Of a stretch of DNA of 64,000 nt, positions 42,532 through 50,867 are shown piece after piece; position 1 is the stretch's first letter; each line of letters starts with the position of its first letter. The DNA lies in the NCBI RefSeq assembly GCF_000931465.1, contig NZ_CP010892.1, positions 2,356,001 through 2,420,000 of the forward strand, in the 5' to 3' direction. Made by a program: the position numbers and the translations under genes. A model generated the notes under the pieces. That model ran no database searches. It was not told where the DNA came from and worked only from the letters and a program-made list of their open reading frames with translations. The stretch is from Pseudomonas sp. MRSN 12121 (GTDB lineage Bacteria > Pseudomonadota > Gammaproteobacteria > Pseudomonadales > Pseudomonadaceae).

Positions 42532-42647
42532 GGCCTTGGTGCTCCTTTCATCTCGTGTGGGGTATGTCGCTCTATGGACGTCACTATCATCATGAAAGTA
42601 ACATGGCCGCACGCCAAATAGGCAATTGCGATAGCCGAGGAACCGCC
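42532..42647. promoter_or_regulatory. Divergent control region, FabF-like / HxlR
   Basis: 116 bp with two outward promoters. Near 42580-42602 lie short inverted elements (GACGTCA, ATCATGAAAGTAAC) where an HxlR dimer could bind. No site is proven. Confidence 0.4.
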
Positions 42648-43154
42648 ATGCAACGCAAGACCCTGCTCCACGACGAATGCCCGATCGCCCGCAGTTTGGA
42701 GCGAGTGGGCGAGTGGTGGAGCATCCTGATCATGCGCGACGCCCTGCATGGCCTGCGGCGTTTCGAGGAGTTTTCCCGCAGCCTGGATATCGCCCCGAAC
42801 ATGCTTACCCGGCGCTTGAACTCCCTGGTCGAGGCCGGGTTGCTGGAGCGCCAGGCCTACAGCCAGCGACCGTTGCGCTACCAATATGTGCCGACGGCCC
42901 GGGGCGAGGATTTCCGTGTGGTGCTGATGGCGTTTGTCGCCTGGGGCAATCGGCATTACGCGCCGGAGGGGGAAAGCGTGCAGATTGTCGAGCGTGCCAC
43001 CGGGCGGCCGGTGCAGCCGATGATGGCGGATCGCGTCGATGGCCGCCCGGTGCCGTTGGAGCAGTGCACGGTCCAGGCCGGGCCGATGGCCAGCGAAGGC
43101 ATCCGCCAGCGGCTGGCCGCCCTGCAGGTGCTGGAGGCCGGGCGGGAGGCCTGA
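42648..43154 (+). CDS. HxlR family transcriptional regulator
   Basis: A 168-residue winged-helix regulator. The N-terminal CPIARSLERVGEWWSILIMRDALHGLRRFEEFSRSLDIAPNMLTRRL is the HxlR signature with its near-N-terminal Cys (C11) that senses electrophiles or redox in some members. A C-terminal extension (100-168) is longer than the basic domain. Divergent from the FabF-like gene, which is its probable target. CGAGGAACC precedes the ATG. Confidence 0.9.
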   Translation: MQRKTLLHDECPIARSLERVGEWWSILIMRDALHGLRRFEEFSRSLDIAPNMLTRRLNSLVEAGLLERQAYSQRPLRYQYVPTARGEDFRVVLMAFVAWGNRHYAPEGESVQIVERATGRPVQPMMADRVDGRPVPLEQCTVQAGPMASEGIRQRLAALQVLEAGREA

Positions 43155-43200
43155 GACGCGCGGTGCTATGTGGCGCCGGGGGATCGAGAATGGGCGCCCG

Positions 43201-43614
43201 TCACTGGTCCTTTTCGCAGTTGACCATCCATGAGGCGCCGAAGCGGTCCACCAACATGCCGAAGCGCGCCGCCCAGAAAGTGGCCTCCAGCGGCATGTGC
43301 ACCGTGCCCTGGTCCGCCAGCGCGGCGAACACCCGTTCGGCCTCGGCGATGCTGTCGACATTCAGCGATATCGAGCAGCCCTGGATACCCGAATACGGCC
43401 GGTCGGGCGTGGTGTCCGAGCCCATGATGGCCTGATCGCCGACCACCAAGCGGGTGTGCATGACCCGGTCGTGGCAGTCCGCGGGCACATGCTCGCGGGC
43501 GGGGCTCTCGCCGAAGGTCATCATGACTTCGAGGGTGCCTTGCAGGCACTGGGCGTAGAATCTGAAGGCGGCGGCGCAATCGCCGTTGAAGATCAGGTAG
43601 GGATTGATTTTCAT
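43201..43614 (-). CDS. VOC family protein, PhnB/glyoxalase-like
   Basis: A 137-residue protein of the PhnB-like (3-demethylubiquinone-9 3-methyltransferase-like) VOC group: INPYLIFNGDCAAAFRFYAQCLQG, then TRLVVGDQAIMGSD and FWAARFGMLVDRFGASWMVN at the C-terminus. It forms beta-alpha-beta paired folds that usually bind a metal. The substrate is unknown. It converges on the HxlR gene. Confidence 0.9.
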   Translation of the reverse strand: MKINPYLIFNGDCAAAFRFYAQCLQGTLEVMMTFGESPAREHVPADCHDRVMHTRLVVGDQAIMGSDTTPDRPYSGIQGCSISLNVDSIAEAERVFAALADQGTVHMPLEATFWAARFGMLVDRFGASWMVNCEKDQ

Positions 43615-43832
43615 GTTGGACTCCCGGTGGGCAGTGGGGGCAGGCGTCGGGGGTAATTACCCCGGCGACCGCGATCCGATGGATGACGACCCCACTAGCA
43701 AAGCCTGAATCCGGGTGGCAATGGGCTCGTGCTTAGACGGTTTTCTCATGCTCGCGTCGCGGGTTATCGCGTTGGCCTGTCTGTGTCCGCGGCGACCTGG
43801 CCCGCCGCCGGACGGCGGCAGGCCTTGCCGGC

Positions 43833-45296
43833 TTACATCAGTTGGCTGCGGGGCATTCCCAGGAGGTTTGTCAGGCGGTCCATGATCGCCTGTTGCCGGG
43901 CGCGGTCGGCCAGGTAGTCGGCCTCGGCGCTGGCCACGTCGGCCGAACAGTGCGGGCAGGTGGTTTCGTGGGCATGGATATACTGCCGGCAGCTGCGACA
44001 TAGCGCCAGCTGGGTGGGCAGGCGTCCTTCCTCGGGGGATTTCTGCCCCTGGTTGACCCAGGCCAGCTTGATCACCTGGCCGCTGTCATTGACGCTGCCG
44101 ATGGCTTCGCCGGTCTCGATGCGTTCGGTGATCAGGTCGAAGCGACCGACGGCGAACGAGGCCTTGGCGGCGTCCTCGAGTTTGACGATGCGTTCGCGCA
44201 GGCCCTTTTTCTGCAGGTCCAGGGCGCGGTAATGGCAGTACGGATTATTGCCGGGCTTGCCCAGCAGCGAGTGCGAGGTCCAGGTGCAGCCGCCGCGGCA
44301 CACGTCGTTGTAGTAGCAGGTGCGGCAATAGCCCCAGAGGTCGTCGACCGAGCGCAGGCGGCCGAAATGCATGCCTTCGCTGTAGTGCCAGATGTCGTGC
44401 AGGTTCATGTCGCGCACATTGCCGCCGGAAAACCCCACCGTCGCCAGCGACGGGCAGCCCTTCACCGTGCCGTCGGCTTCCAGGGCCAGCACCGTCTGCC
44501 CGGCGGCGCAACCGCTCCAGTGCACGCGCTCGTCGCCGAAACCGCGCCACATATGTTCGTAAGGGCCGTAGTAACCGATGTTGTTGCCGATGTTCATCAG
44601 CAGGCCGCGCTCCTGGCCCTCGCGGTAGAGGCGTGCCAGCAGCGGCATGACCTCCAGCAACTGGTAAGGCTGCAGCAGCAGTTCCGGGTGATCTACCGCG
44701 TTGCCCATGGCCACCGTCAGCTGGATCTGCCAATGGCTGGCGCCCAGTTCGATGATCCGCTCCATCAGCTCCGGCAAGTCGGGCAGGGTAGCGGCGCCGA
44801 TCTGTGTGTTGACGCTGACCGCGAGCCCGGCCTGCTCGGCGCGGCGCAGGGTGTCCACGGCCTTGTCGAAGGAACCGGGGACGTTGCGCACCGCATCATG
44901 CAAAGGCGCCAGGCCGTCCAGGGATACCCCCACGCCGTTGAGCCCGGCCTCCACCGCGGCCTGCATTTTCGCCGGGGTCAGGTTGCGTCCGCCGGTCTGG
45001 ATCGCGCAGTAGATACCGTGGTCGTGGATGGCCTGGATCAGGCGCGTCCAGTCCTTGCGCAAATAGGCTTCGCCGCCGATCAGGGTGATTTCCCGGGTGC
45101 CGAGGGCGGCCAGGGCGTCGATCACTTCCAGGCATTCCTGGGTGTTCAGTTCGTTGGGGCGGCGATGGCCGGCGCGCGAGCCGCAATGCAGGCACTTGAG
45201 GTCGCAGGCGAGGGTGATCTCCCAGACCACGTGCACCGGCACGTAACGCTTGAGGTCGGTTTCGCTGAGGTAGCGGGCGGGGCGGTTGGCTGACAT
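43833..45296 (-). CDS. Radical SAM / SPASM maturase with C-terminal zinc ribbon
   Basis: A 487-residue enzyme. C31-x3-C35-x2-C38 (ACDLKCLHCG) binds the radical SAM 4Fe-4S cluster. The SPASM region has C-x12-G-x4-C (CAAGQTVLALEADGTVKGC), then CRTCYYNDVCRGGC and a final C in NPYCHY, enough for two auxiliary clusters. A CRSCRQY...CPHC zinc-ribbon-like tail follows. SPASM enzymes modify peptides or proteins. It is the last gene after three genes with DUF1842/DUF1843-like products, which are its likely substrates or partners. The ATG at 45296 gives the normal N-terminus. Confidence 0.92.
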   Translation of the reverse strand: MSANRPARYLSETDLKRYVPVHVVWEITLACDLKCLHCGSRAGHRRPNELNTQECLEVIDALAALGTREITLIGGEAYLRKDWTRLIQAIHDHGIYCAIQTGGRNLTPAKMQAAVEAGLNGVGVSLDGLAPLHDAVRNVPGSFDKAVDTLRRAEQAGLAVSVNTQIGAATLPDLPELMERIIELGASHWQIQLTVAMGNAVDHPELLLQPYQLLEVMPLLARLYREGQERGLLMNIGNNIGYYGPYEHMWRGFGDERVHWSGCAAGQTVLALEADGTVKGCPSLATVGFSGGNVRDMNLHDIWHYSEGMHFGRLRSVDDLWGYCRTCYYNDVCRGGCTWTSHSLLGKPGNNPYCHYRALDLQKKGLRERIVKLEDAAKASFAVGRFDLITERIETGEAIGSVNDSGQVIKLAWVNQGQKSPEEGRLPTQLALCRSCRQYIHAHETTCPHCSADVASAEADYLADRARQQAIMDRLTNLLGMPRSQLM

Positions 45297-45442
45297 GGGC
45301 GGTCCTTGCGCGCACAGGCGCGGCACAAGCCTGGGGGAAGTCCGCGCGAGCCGGGCGCTGCCGGCCCCGGCGGACACCGGGTTCGCCAGTGGCGAGCCGG
45401 GCCCGGCCCTGGGGAAGGAAGGCCAGGCCCGGACGCCGCCGC

Positions 45443-46024
45443 TCAGCGAGCTTCGAGGCGGGCGATCTCTGCGTTCAACTGCTGCAGGGCGCTGCGCAGG
45501 GCATCGCTGCTGGCCAGTTGCTGCTCGCCCTGGCGGACCACCGCCTTGAGCTGGGCCAGGTCACCGCTGCCCTGGGCCTGTTGCACCGCCACCGCATACA
45601 GCGGCACCGGATGATGCGGCACGGGTTCGGGGTGCGGGGTCGACGCCTGGCTGACCGTGGCGTGCTGCACATCCTGCCAGTTGCCCTGGGAGCAATACTT
45701 GTAGCTGGCGAAACCGCTGGCCCAGTCGAGGCCGAGGATGCCATGCAGGTGGAAGGTTTCGCCGATCTGGCTGGTGGGGCCGCTGGGATTGCCGGCCAGC
45801 GTCAGGACGATGTGGCCTTCGGTCGACGGGTGCAGTTGCAACCGGGAATAGTCGCCCCACACGTCGGCGAAGAAATGCACCGGCGGATAGGTGCTCTTGA
45901 ACACGCGGGCCACGCCGCTGACTTTCTTCTGCACCGTGTTGACCAGCAGGTCGAGGGTCAGAACCGGGGCCCCCAGCAGCGCCGTGGTGACGTGGAGGCG
46001 AGTATGGAACAGTCCAGTTTGCAT
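45443..46024 (-). CDS. DUF1842/DUF1843-type protein b
   Basis: A 193-residue protein with two parts. Residues 1-125 form a beta-rich DUF1842-like domain (GAPVLTLDLLVNT, DVWGDYSRLQL, LAGNPSGPTSQ, W..GFASYKY). Residues about 138-193 form a DUF1843-like helical tail (PLYAVAVQQAQGSGDLAQLK and on to EIARLEAR). It is paralogous to 46077-46712. AGGAG precedes the ATG. No signal peptide. Part of the radical SAM operon. Confidence 0.85.
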   Translation of the reverse strand: MQTGLFHTRLHVTTALLGAPVLTLDLLVNTVQKKVSGVARVFKSTYPPVHFFADVWGDYSRLQLHPSTEGHIVLTLAGNPSGPTSQIGETFHLHGILGLDWASGFASYKYCSQGNWQDVQHATVSQASTPHPEPVPHHPVPLYAVAVQQAQGSGDLAQLKAVVRQGEQQLASSDALRSALQQLNAEIARLEAR

Positions 46025-46076
46025 GGTGCAACTCCTTGTTGATGTTCGGGGAAGCCGGGTTGGCGAGGGCTGCGGG

Positions 46077-46712
46077 TCAGCGGCGCTCGAGCTTGCCGAT
46101 TTCGTCCTTGGCCGCGTCCAGCGCGTTGCGCAGTTGGGGCAACTGCTCCAGTTGCTGCCGGGCCTGGCTGGCGAGGACCTTCATCTGGGCCAGGTCGCCG
46201 CTGGCGATGGCGCCGTGGATCGGCGCGGCGTACAGCGGGTGGATCGGCGGGTACGCCGGCAACGCCGCGGTGCTTTGCTGCGGGGCCTGGAGAGCGTAGG
46301 AGTGGGCTGGGTCGAGCAGCTGGGCCGGCACGTTTTCCACCGTTACCCAGCTGTGGTCGTTGTAGTACTGGTAGGTGGCGATGCCGTTCTTCCAGTCGTT
46401 GTCCACCACCAGCTTAATCTTGAAGGTGATGACCGAGTTCGAGCCCGGTCCGCCCTGGTTGCCCTGGGCGGAGATCAGGATCTTGCTCGAACTGGGGGGC
46501 ATGACGGTGAGGTAGGTGTATTGCCCCCACACATCGGTCGGCAGCTCCAGCGGTGGGCTGACGGCCTGGGTGATGAGCGATGTGCCGCGCACGCTCTGTT
46601 CGGGGGTATAGACCAGCAGGTCGAGGGCCAGGCTCGGCGCGCCGGGAATCGGCTCGCCGATCCGGTAGCTGAGGGGAAACAGGCCAGCAGGGGACGAATT
46701 GAAACCGGACAT
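46077..46712 (-). CDS. DUF1842/DUF1843-type protein a
   Basis: A 211-residue paralogue of the next gene: GAPSLALDLLVYT, DVWGQYTYLTV, AQGNQGGPGSN and W.NGIATYQYY in the DUF1842-like part, then a DUF1843-like tail (PLYAAPIHGAIASGDLAQMK, ending EIGKLERR). GGAGG precedes the ATG. The two full-length paralogues and one stand-alone tail gene suggest stepwise duplication. Confidence 0.85.
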   Translation of the reverse strand: MSGFNSSPAGLFPLSYRIGEPIPGAPSLALDLLVYTPEQSVRGTSLITQAVSPPLELPTDVWGQYTYLTVMPPSSSKILISAQGNQGGPGSNSVITFKIKLVVDNDWKNGIATYQYYNDHSWVTVENVPAQLLDPAHSYALQAPQQSTAALPAYPPIHPLYAAPIHGAIASGDLAQMKVLASQARQQLEQLPQLRNALDAAKDEIGKLERR

Positions 46713-46748
46713 GATTGCCTCCAGTGCATTGAAAAAAGGATGCAGCGT

Positions 46749-46937
46749 TCAGCGCTGCTCCAGACGGGCGACTTCCTGTGCCAACTGTTCGTAGGCGCTG
46801 CTCAGCTCCCGGGATTCCTTCTGGGACGTATCGCGTTGTTTGAGCAGGGACTTCATCTGCGGCAGGTTGCCGACGGAGATTGCTTTCTGGATCGCCACTC
46901 CGTAGGGCGGAATGACATGTTGCGAGGATGAGCTCAT
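46749..46937 (-). CDS. DUF1843-like small protein
   Basis: A 62-residue protein that is just the tail module: PPYGVAIQKAISVGNLPQMK, a helical middle and EVARLEQR at the end. First gene of the radical SAM operon, 36 bp before the next. Its size and gene order are those of a RiPP precursor, but it has no Cys, Thr or Ser-rich core. It may instead be a free partner module. Confidence 0.82.
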   Translation of the reverse strand: MSSSSQHVIPPYGVAIQKAISVGNLPQMKSLLKQRDTSQKESRELSSAYEQLAQEVARLEQR

Positions 46938-47197
46938 GGCGTTGCCTTCCGTGGGGTTGTAGAGACTGCGCTATCCGGCAGCTTTTGCAGTTAAGCAGGC
47001 CGGGCACGGGGCAAAGGCGGGGAGCAGCGAATAACTTCGAATAGCGGCTATCGGGAAAAAATATATTCAGGCGCGGCAAGCAGCTGGCGTGCTGGCATAG
47101 CGCGTTTGGCGATCAGCGGCGTGGCGCTTAAGAGGAATGAGTACAAGCGGGCGGTACGGGACGTTGTCGCGGTTCAAGGCGAGGGTGGGCCACAAAT
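46938..47197. other. Upstream region of the radical SAM operon
   Basis: 260 bp without a gene; it must hold the operon promoter on the minus strand. No operator was recognised. Confidence 0.4.
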
Positions 47198-47350
47198 CCT
47201 GTAGCCGCTGCCGAGCACCAGCGAGGCTGCGATCGCCTGCATAGCAGGCGCTGGGGCAGGCGACACCATCGATCAGGCACACCGCGTCGTCAGGTTTTGC
47301 GGGGCTCTGCCCCGATCGCAGCCTCGCTGGTGCTCGGCAGCGGCTACAGG
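47198..47350. repeat. REP-type hairpin element, copy 1
   Basis: Perfect 38-bp arms (47198-47235 and 47313-47350, starting CCTGTAGCCGCTGCCGAGC) flank a 77-bp middle. A shorter common REP (GTAGGAGCGAGGCTTGCCCGCGAT, split over 47388-47411) follows. The outer arms recur at 52926-53050, so this is a dispersed REPIN-like element. Confidence 0.8.
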
Positions 47351-47474
47351 AGATCGGTTGTCACGGCCATCGACGACGCGCCGATCGTAGGAGCGAGGCT
47401 TGCCCGCGATGAACCTGGGAGCGCTGCCTTTACCGTTCCGTACACGGGGGTCGCCAACGCTCGTCACACGCCTT

Positions 47475-48107
47475 TCAGTCGACGATGACCCGCTCGTTCG
47501 GGTCGTCGCTCAGGCACACCGACAGTTGTTCTCCCGCTTCGTTGAAGGCGCAGTGGGGCAGTGTCTCCCGTTTGATGGCGTTCAGCGTCGGCAGGATGAA
47601 AACGGCGGCCAGGATCAGCGCGCCCATCGTCCTGGGCCACAGCACGTCCGCGCTGCTGGCGGCGGGCCGGGGCTTGAGGCGCCCACGGCGCAAGCAGTGC
47701 AGCGCGCTGGCAACCAGGGCGCCACCGATGGCTATCGCGTAGTCCAGTTCCCAGTCCTGTGGGCTGAACATCAGGTTGCCGTCGGCATCGTCGGGATAAT
47801 TGATCCGCCACCAGAGGCCCAGCAGCAGCGGCACCAGGCCAGCGACGAGCCAGGCCGGGCGGGCGCCGGGCATGCGGGTGAACAGGGCCAGGACCAGGCC
47901 CAGGGCACAGATGAGCCACACGCCGAGGAACAGCTGGAAGCCCATGGCACCGCCGAACAGCGTGCCGCCGACGTCGCGGGGGATGATCAGTTGCAGGTCG
48001 GCGAACACCATCAACGACAGGGGCGCCGCCACGGCGATCCAGCTCAGTAGGTAGTAGATCCCTAACCACAGGGTGAACAGGCGACGCGAGAGGGGCTGTG
48101 CCAACAC
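47475..48107 (-). CDS. Inner-membrane protein, unknown function
   Basis: A 210-residue protein with about five membrane helices (LFTLWLGIYYLLSWIAVAAPLSL; LFLGVWLICALGLVLALF; WLVAGLVPLLLGLWW; later two) and a C-terminal periplasmic-like tail with two Cys (LPHCAFNEAGEQLSVCLS). The GTG at 48107 after AAGGACG is preferred; the open frame extends to 48170. Alone between the REP element and the TetR gene. No family recognised. Confidence 0.7.
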   Translation of the reverse strand: MLAQPLSRRLFTLWLGIYYLLSWIAVAAPLSLMVFADLQLIIPRDVGGTLFGGAMGFQLFLGVWLICALGLVLALFTRMPGARPAWLVAGLVPLLLGLWWRINYPDDADGNLMFSPQDWELDYAIAIGGALVASALHCLRRGRLKPRPAASSADVLWPRTMGALILAAVFILPTLNAIKRETLPHCAFNEAGEQLSVCLSDDPNERVIVD

Positions 48108-48218
48108 ATTTCGTCCTTGGACAGTGTTCGGAGGGGCGCGAAGTATGCCGGGCCGCTGGCGGTTTTGCATCCGCTGTCGTGAGGGAATAACGGGCTGGTC
48201 GGGCGCCGGCGCCGAGGC

Positions 48219-48815
48219 TCAGGCCACGGCGCTGCGGGGAGCCGCGCCGGCCAGCAGGCGCTCGATGGCACCGCTCAACAGGTTTTCCAGCAGCCTGTCC
48301 CGTTCACGCTCGCCCAGGGACTGTTCGCTGAACCAGCTGGGGGCGCTGTTCAGCAGGCAGGCCACGGCGTGGGCCAGGGCGCGGCACGCTGCTTCGCCAA
48401 GGCCGGGGGCGCCGCCCAGGAGTTGCAGCAACTGGCGTTCGTAACCTTCGCGCAAGTGCCCGACCCGTGCTTGCTGGTCGGGGTTCAGGCAGCCGCTGTC
48501 GCGTTCCACCAGGCGAAAATGCCGGGGCAATTCCCGGTGCAGCTTCAGGTGGGCATGAATCAGCGCCGGCAGGCAGTCGCCCTGCAATTTGCGTTTTTGC
48601 AGGCGCTTGAGGGTGCAGCACAGCTCGTCGTAAAACTCTTCGATCAGGTCCAGCAGCAGGTGCTGTTTGCTCGGGTAATGGTGATACAGCGAACCCGGGG
48701 CCAGTCCCAGGTGGCTCGCCAGCTCACGCATGCCGACCTGGCCGAAGCCCTTGCTGGCGAACAGCTCCAGGGCCTTGTCGCGGCTCTCGGCGAAGTTCGA
48801 GCAGCGCTCAGCCAT
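48219..48815 (-). CDS. TetR family regulator
   Basis: A 198-residue TetR repressor. The N-terminal HTH has SRDKALELFASKGFGQVGMRELASHLGLAPGSLYHHYPSKQHLL. The C-terminal ligand domain is Leu-rich. Its start overlaps the dehydrogenase stop by 8 nt, so the two are one transcript, and the regulator probably controls that acyl-CoA-linked operon. Confidence 0.9.
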   Translation of the reverse strand: MAERCSNFAESRDKALELFASKGFGQVGMRELASHLGLAPGSLYHHYPSKQHLLLDLIEEFYDELCCTLKRLQKRKLQGDCLPALIHAHLKLHRELPRHFRLVERDSGCLNPDQQARVGHLREGYERQLLQLLGGAPGLGEAACRALAHAVACLLNSAPSWFSEQSLGERERDRLLENLLSGAIERLLAGAAPRSAVA

Positions 48816-49659
48816 AGCGGTGGAACCCGCGGCCGCTCTTGCGCCCCAGGTAACCGGCGGCGACCATTTCCTTGAGCAGCGGCGCGGGGCGGTACTTGCT
48901 GTCGTTGAAGCCTTCGTAGAAGGCCGCCAGGATCGCCAGCAGGGTGTCCAGGCCGATCAGGTCGGCCAGCGCCAGCGGGCCGATCGGCTGGTTGCAGCCC
49001 AGGCGCATGCCGGCGTCGATGTCCTCGGCGCTGGCCAGGCCTTCCTGCAGCACCAGGATCGCCTCGTTGATCATCGGCACCAGGATGCGGTTGACCACGA
49101 AACCCGGGCGGTTGCCGGCGGTAATTGCGGTCTTGCCCAGGCGGGTGGCCAGGTCCAGGGCCAGGGCGTGGGTCGCATCGCTGGTCTGCAGGCCGCGGAT
49201 CACTTCGATCAGGCCCATCACCGGCACCGGGTTGAAGAAGTGCAGGCCGATGAAGCGCTCGGGAGCGCCGACGCTGGCGGCCAGCTGGGTGATCGACAGC
49301 GACGAGGTGTTGGAGGCGATCACGCAGTCGGGGCCGACCTGGGCGGCGATCTGTTGTAGCACCCGCAGTTTCAGCTCGAGGTTTTCCGTGGCGGCCTCGA
49401 TCACCAGGTGCGCGTCGGCGAGGCTGGCGTAGTCGGTGCTGGTGCGGATGCGCCCCAGGGCGGCGTGTTTCTGTTCCTGGGTCAGGCTGTCCTTGGCGAT
49501 CTGCCGGTCGAGGTTCTTGCCCACGGTGGCCACGGCCTTTTGCAGGGCGCTGTCGCTGATGTCCAGCAAGGTCACGTCGAACCCGGCCAGGGCGCAGACC
49601 TGCGCGATACCGTTACCCATGGTGCCGGCGCCGATCACACCGATAGTCTGCAGCTTCAT
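48808..49659 (-). CDS. 3-hydroxybutyryl-CoA dehydrogenase-like
   Basis: A 283-residue 3-hydroxyacyl-CoA dehydrogenase: NAD-binding GVIGAGTMGNGIAQVCA (residues 7-23), catalytic Ser/His in SNTSSLSIT and GLHFFNPVPVM, then C-terminal FVVNRILVPMINEAI. It oxidises (S)-3-hydroxybutyryl-CoA or a similar CoA thioester. The ATG at 49659 gives the family start MKLQTIGV. It lies divergent to an AraC regulator. Confidence 0.93.
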   Translation of the reverse strand: MKLQTIGVIGAGTMGNGIAQVCALAGFDVTLLDISDSALQKAVATVGKNLDRQIAKDSLTQEQKHAALGRIRTSTDYASLADAHLVIEAATENLELKLRVLQQIAAQVGPDCVIASNTSSLSITQLAASVGAPERFIGLHFFNPVPVMGLIEVIRGLQTSDATHALALDLATRLGKTAITAGNRPGFVVNRILVPMINEAILVLQEGLASAEDIDAGMRLGCNQPIGPLALADLIGLDTLLAILAAFYEGFNDSKYRPAPLLKEMVAAGYLGRKSGRGFHRYG

Positions 49660-49829
49660 CTTGGCTTTCTTCCTTCGTCCGGGGCGTGTCGCAGAGCGGC
49701 GTGTGAGCGTCTTGCAATGCAACCTTCGAGGCGCGAGTCTAGTGCCCGCGCCACCCTCGGCCTATGCCGAAAGCGTTCAGTCGCGCTGGCGTTTTTTGCC
49801 ATGTCCACAGCCACAGAGAGCAGCCATTG

Positions 49830-50843
49830 ATGCGGGAAAAGGATTCGGTCGCGGTCTACTTCGTGCAGGTGATGGTCCATGCCCTGCGGGACCGGCCCGA
49901 GCGCCTGGCCGCGGTGCTGGCCGAGGCGGGCATCGACCCGGCGCTGCTCGCCCAGCCCGAGGCGCGGGTCCCGGCCACCGCCTTCGCGGCGCTGTGGCTG
50001 ATCCAGATCCGCGAGCTGCGGGACGAGTTTTTCCAGCTCGACTCCCACGGCCTGCCGCCGGGGGCGTTCGCCCTGATCTGCCGCGGGCTGATCCAGGAGC
50101 CCACGCTGGAGAAGGCCCTGCGTCAATGCCTGGCCAACTTCGCCCTGTTCCTGCGCGACTTTCGCGGCAGCTTGAGCGTGCGCGGCAAGCGCGCGGTACT
50201 CAGCCTCGACAGCCAGCCCGGCGACGCCGCCACCGGGCGCTTTGGCGAAGAGACCTTCCTGGTGCTGATGATCAGCCTGCTGTGCTGGCTCGGCGGGCGG
50301 CGGATTGCCATCGACCGCGCCGACTTTCGTTATCCGCGCCTGTCCCTGAGCGACGATGCCTTGCTCTGGGGGCCGAACCTGACCTTCGGCGCCGAGCGCA
50401 CCGAAATCGAATTCGCCAGCCGCTTCCTGCGCTTGCCGGTGGTCCAGGACCTGGCGGCGCTCAAGGTGTTCCTGCGCAGCGCGCCGCAGTGGCTGGTGAT
50501 CCGTTTTCGCAACCAGCACGGCCTGGCGACCCAGGTCTACCAGCGCCTGCGCCGCAGCCACTACAGCCAGTGGCCGACCCTGGAAGCCTTCGCCGGCGAG
50601 GCCGGGATCAGCCCCAGCACCCTGCGCCGGCGCCTGGAGCGCGAGGGCATTTCCTACCAGGAAATCAAGGACGAAGTACGGCGCGCCATGGCCGTCGAAC
50701 TGCTGCGCGAAAGCCGCGCCAGCATCGGCGAAATCGCCGAGCGCACCGGCTTCCAGGAGCCCAGCGCCTTCCACCGGGCGTTCAAGAAGTGGACCGGCGA
50801 AAGCCCGGGGCGCTACCGCGCGCGGCACCAGCCAGGCAACTGA
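49830..50843 (+). CDS. AraC family regulator (OruR/ArgR-type)
   Basis: A 337-residue regulator. The N-terminal arabinose-binding-like domain (PF12625 type; VMVHALRDRPERLAAVLAEAGID) is followed by a C-terminal AraC double HTH (about 240-330; STLRRRLEREGISYQEIKDEVRRAMAVELLRESRASIGEIAERTGFQEPSAFHRAFKKWTG). Divergent from the dehydrogenase operon across about 170 bp, which is a likely target. AGAGAGC precedes the ATG. Confidence 0.9.
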   Translation: MREKDSVAVYFVQVMVHALRDRPERLAAVLAEAGIDPALLAQPEARVPATAFAALWLIQIRELRDEFFQLDSHGLPPGAFALICRGLIQEPTLEKALRQCLANFALFLRDFRGSLSVRGKRAVLSLDSQPGDAATGRFGEETFLVLMISLLCWLGGRRIAIDRADFRYPRLSLSDDALLWGPNLTFGAERTEIEFASRFLRLPVVQDLAALKVFLRSAPQWLVIRFRNQHGLATQVYQRLRRSHYSQWPTLEAFAGEAGISPSTLRRRLEREGISYQEIKDEVRRAMAVELLRESRASIGEIAERTGFQEPSAFHRAFKKWTGESPGRYRARHQPGN

Positions 50844-50867
50844 CAGGCTGGCGCCCCGCGCCTCGTT

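Noticed and set aside
46749..46937. Classical RiPP precursor peptide
   Set aside because: The sequence is a helical, charged module shared with two larger proteins and lacks a distinct core; kept only as a possible partner of the radical SAM enzyme.
47198..47350. CRISPR array or insertion sequence
   Set aside because: The repeats are inverted, only two per element, with no spacers and no transposase; this is a REP-type hairpin.
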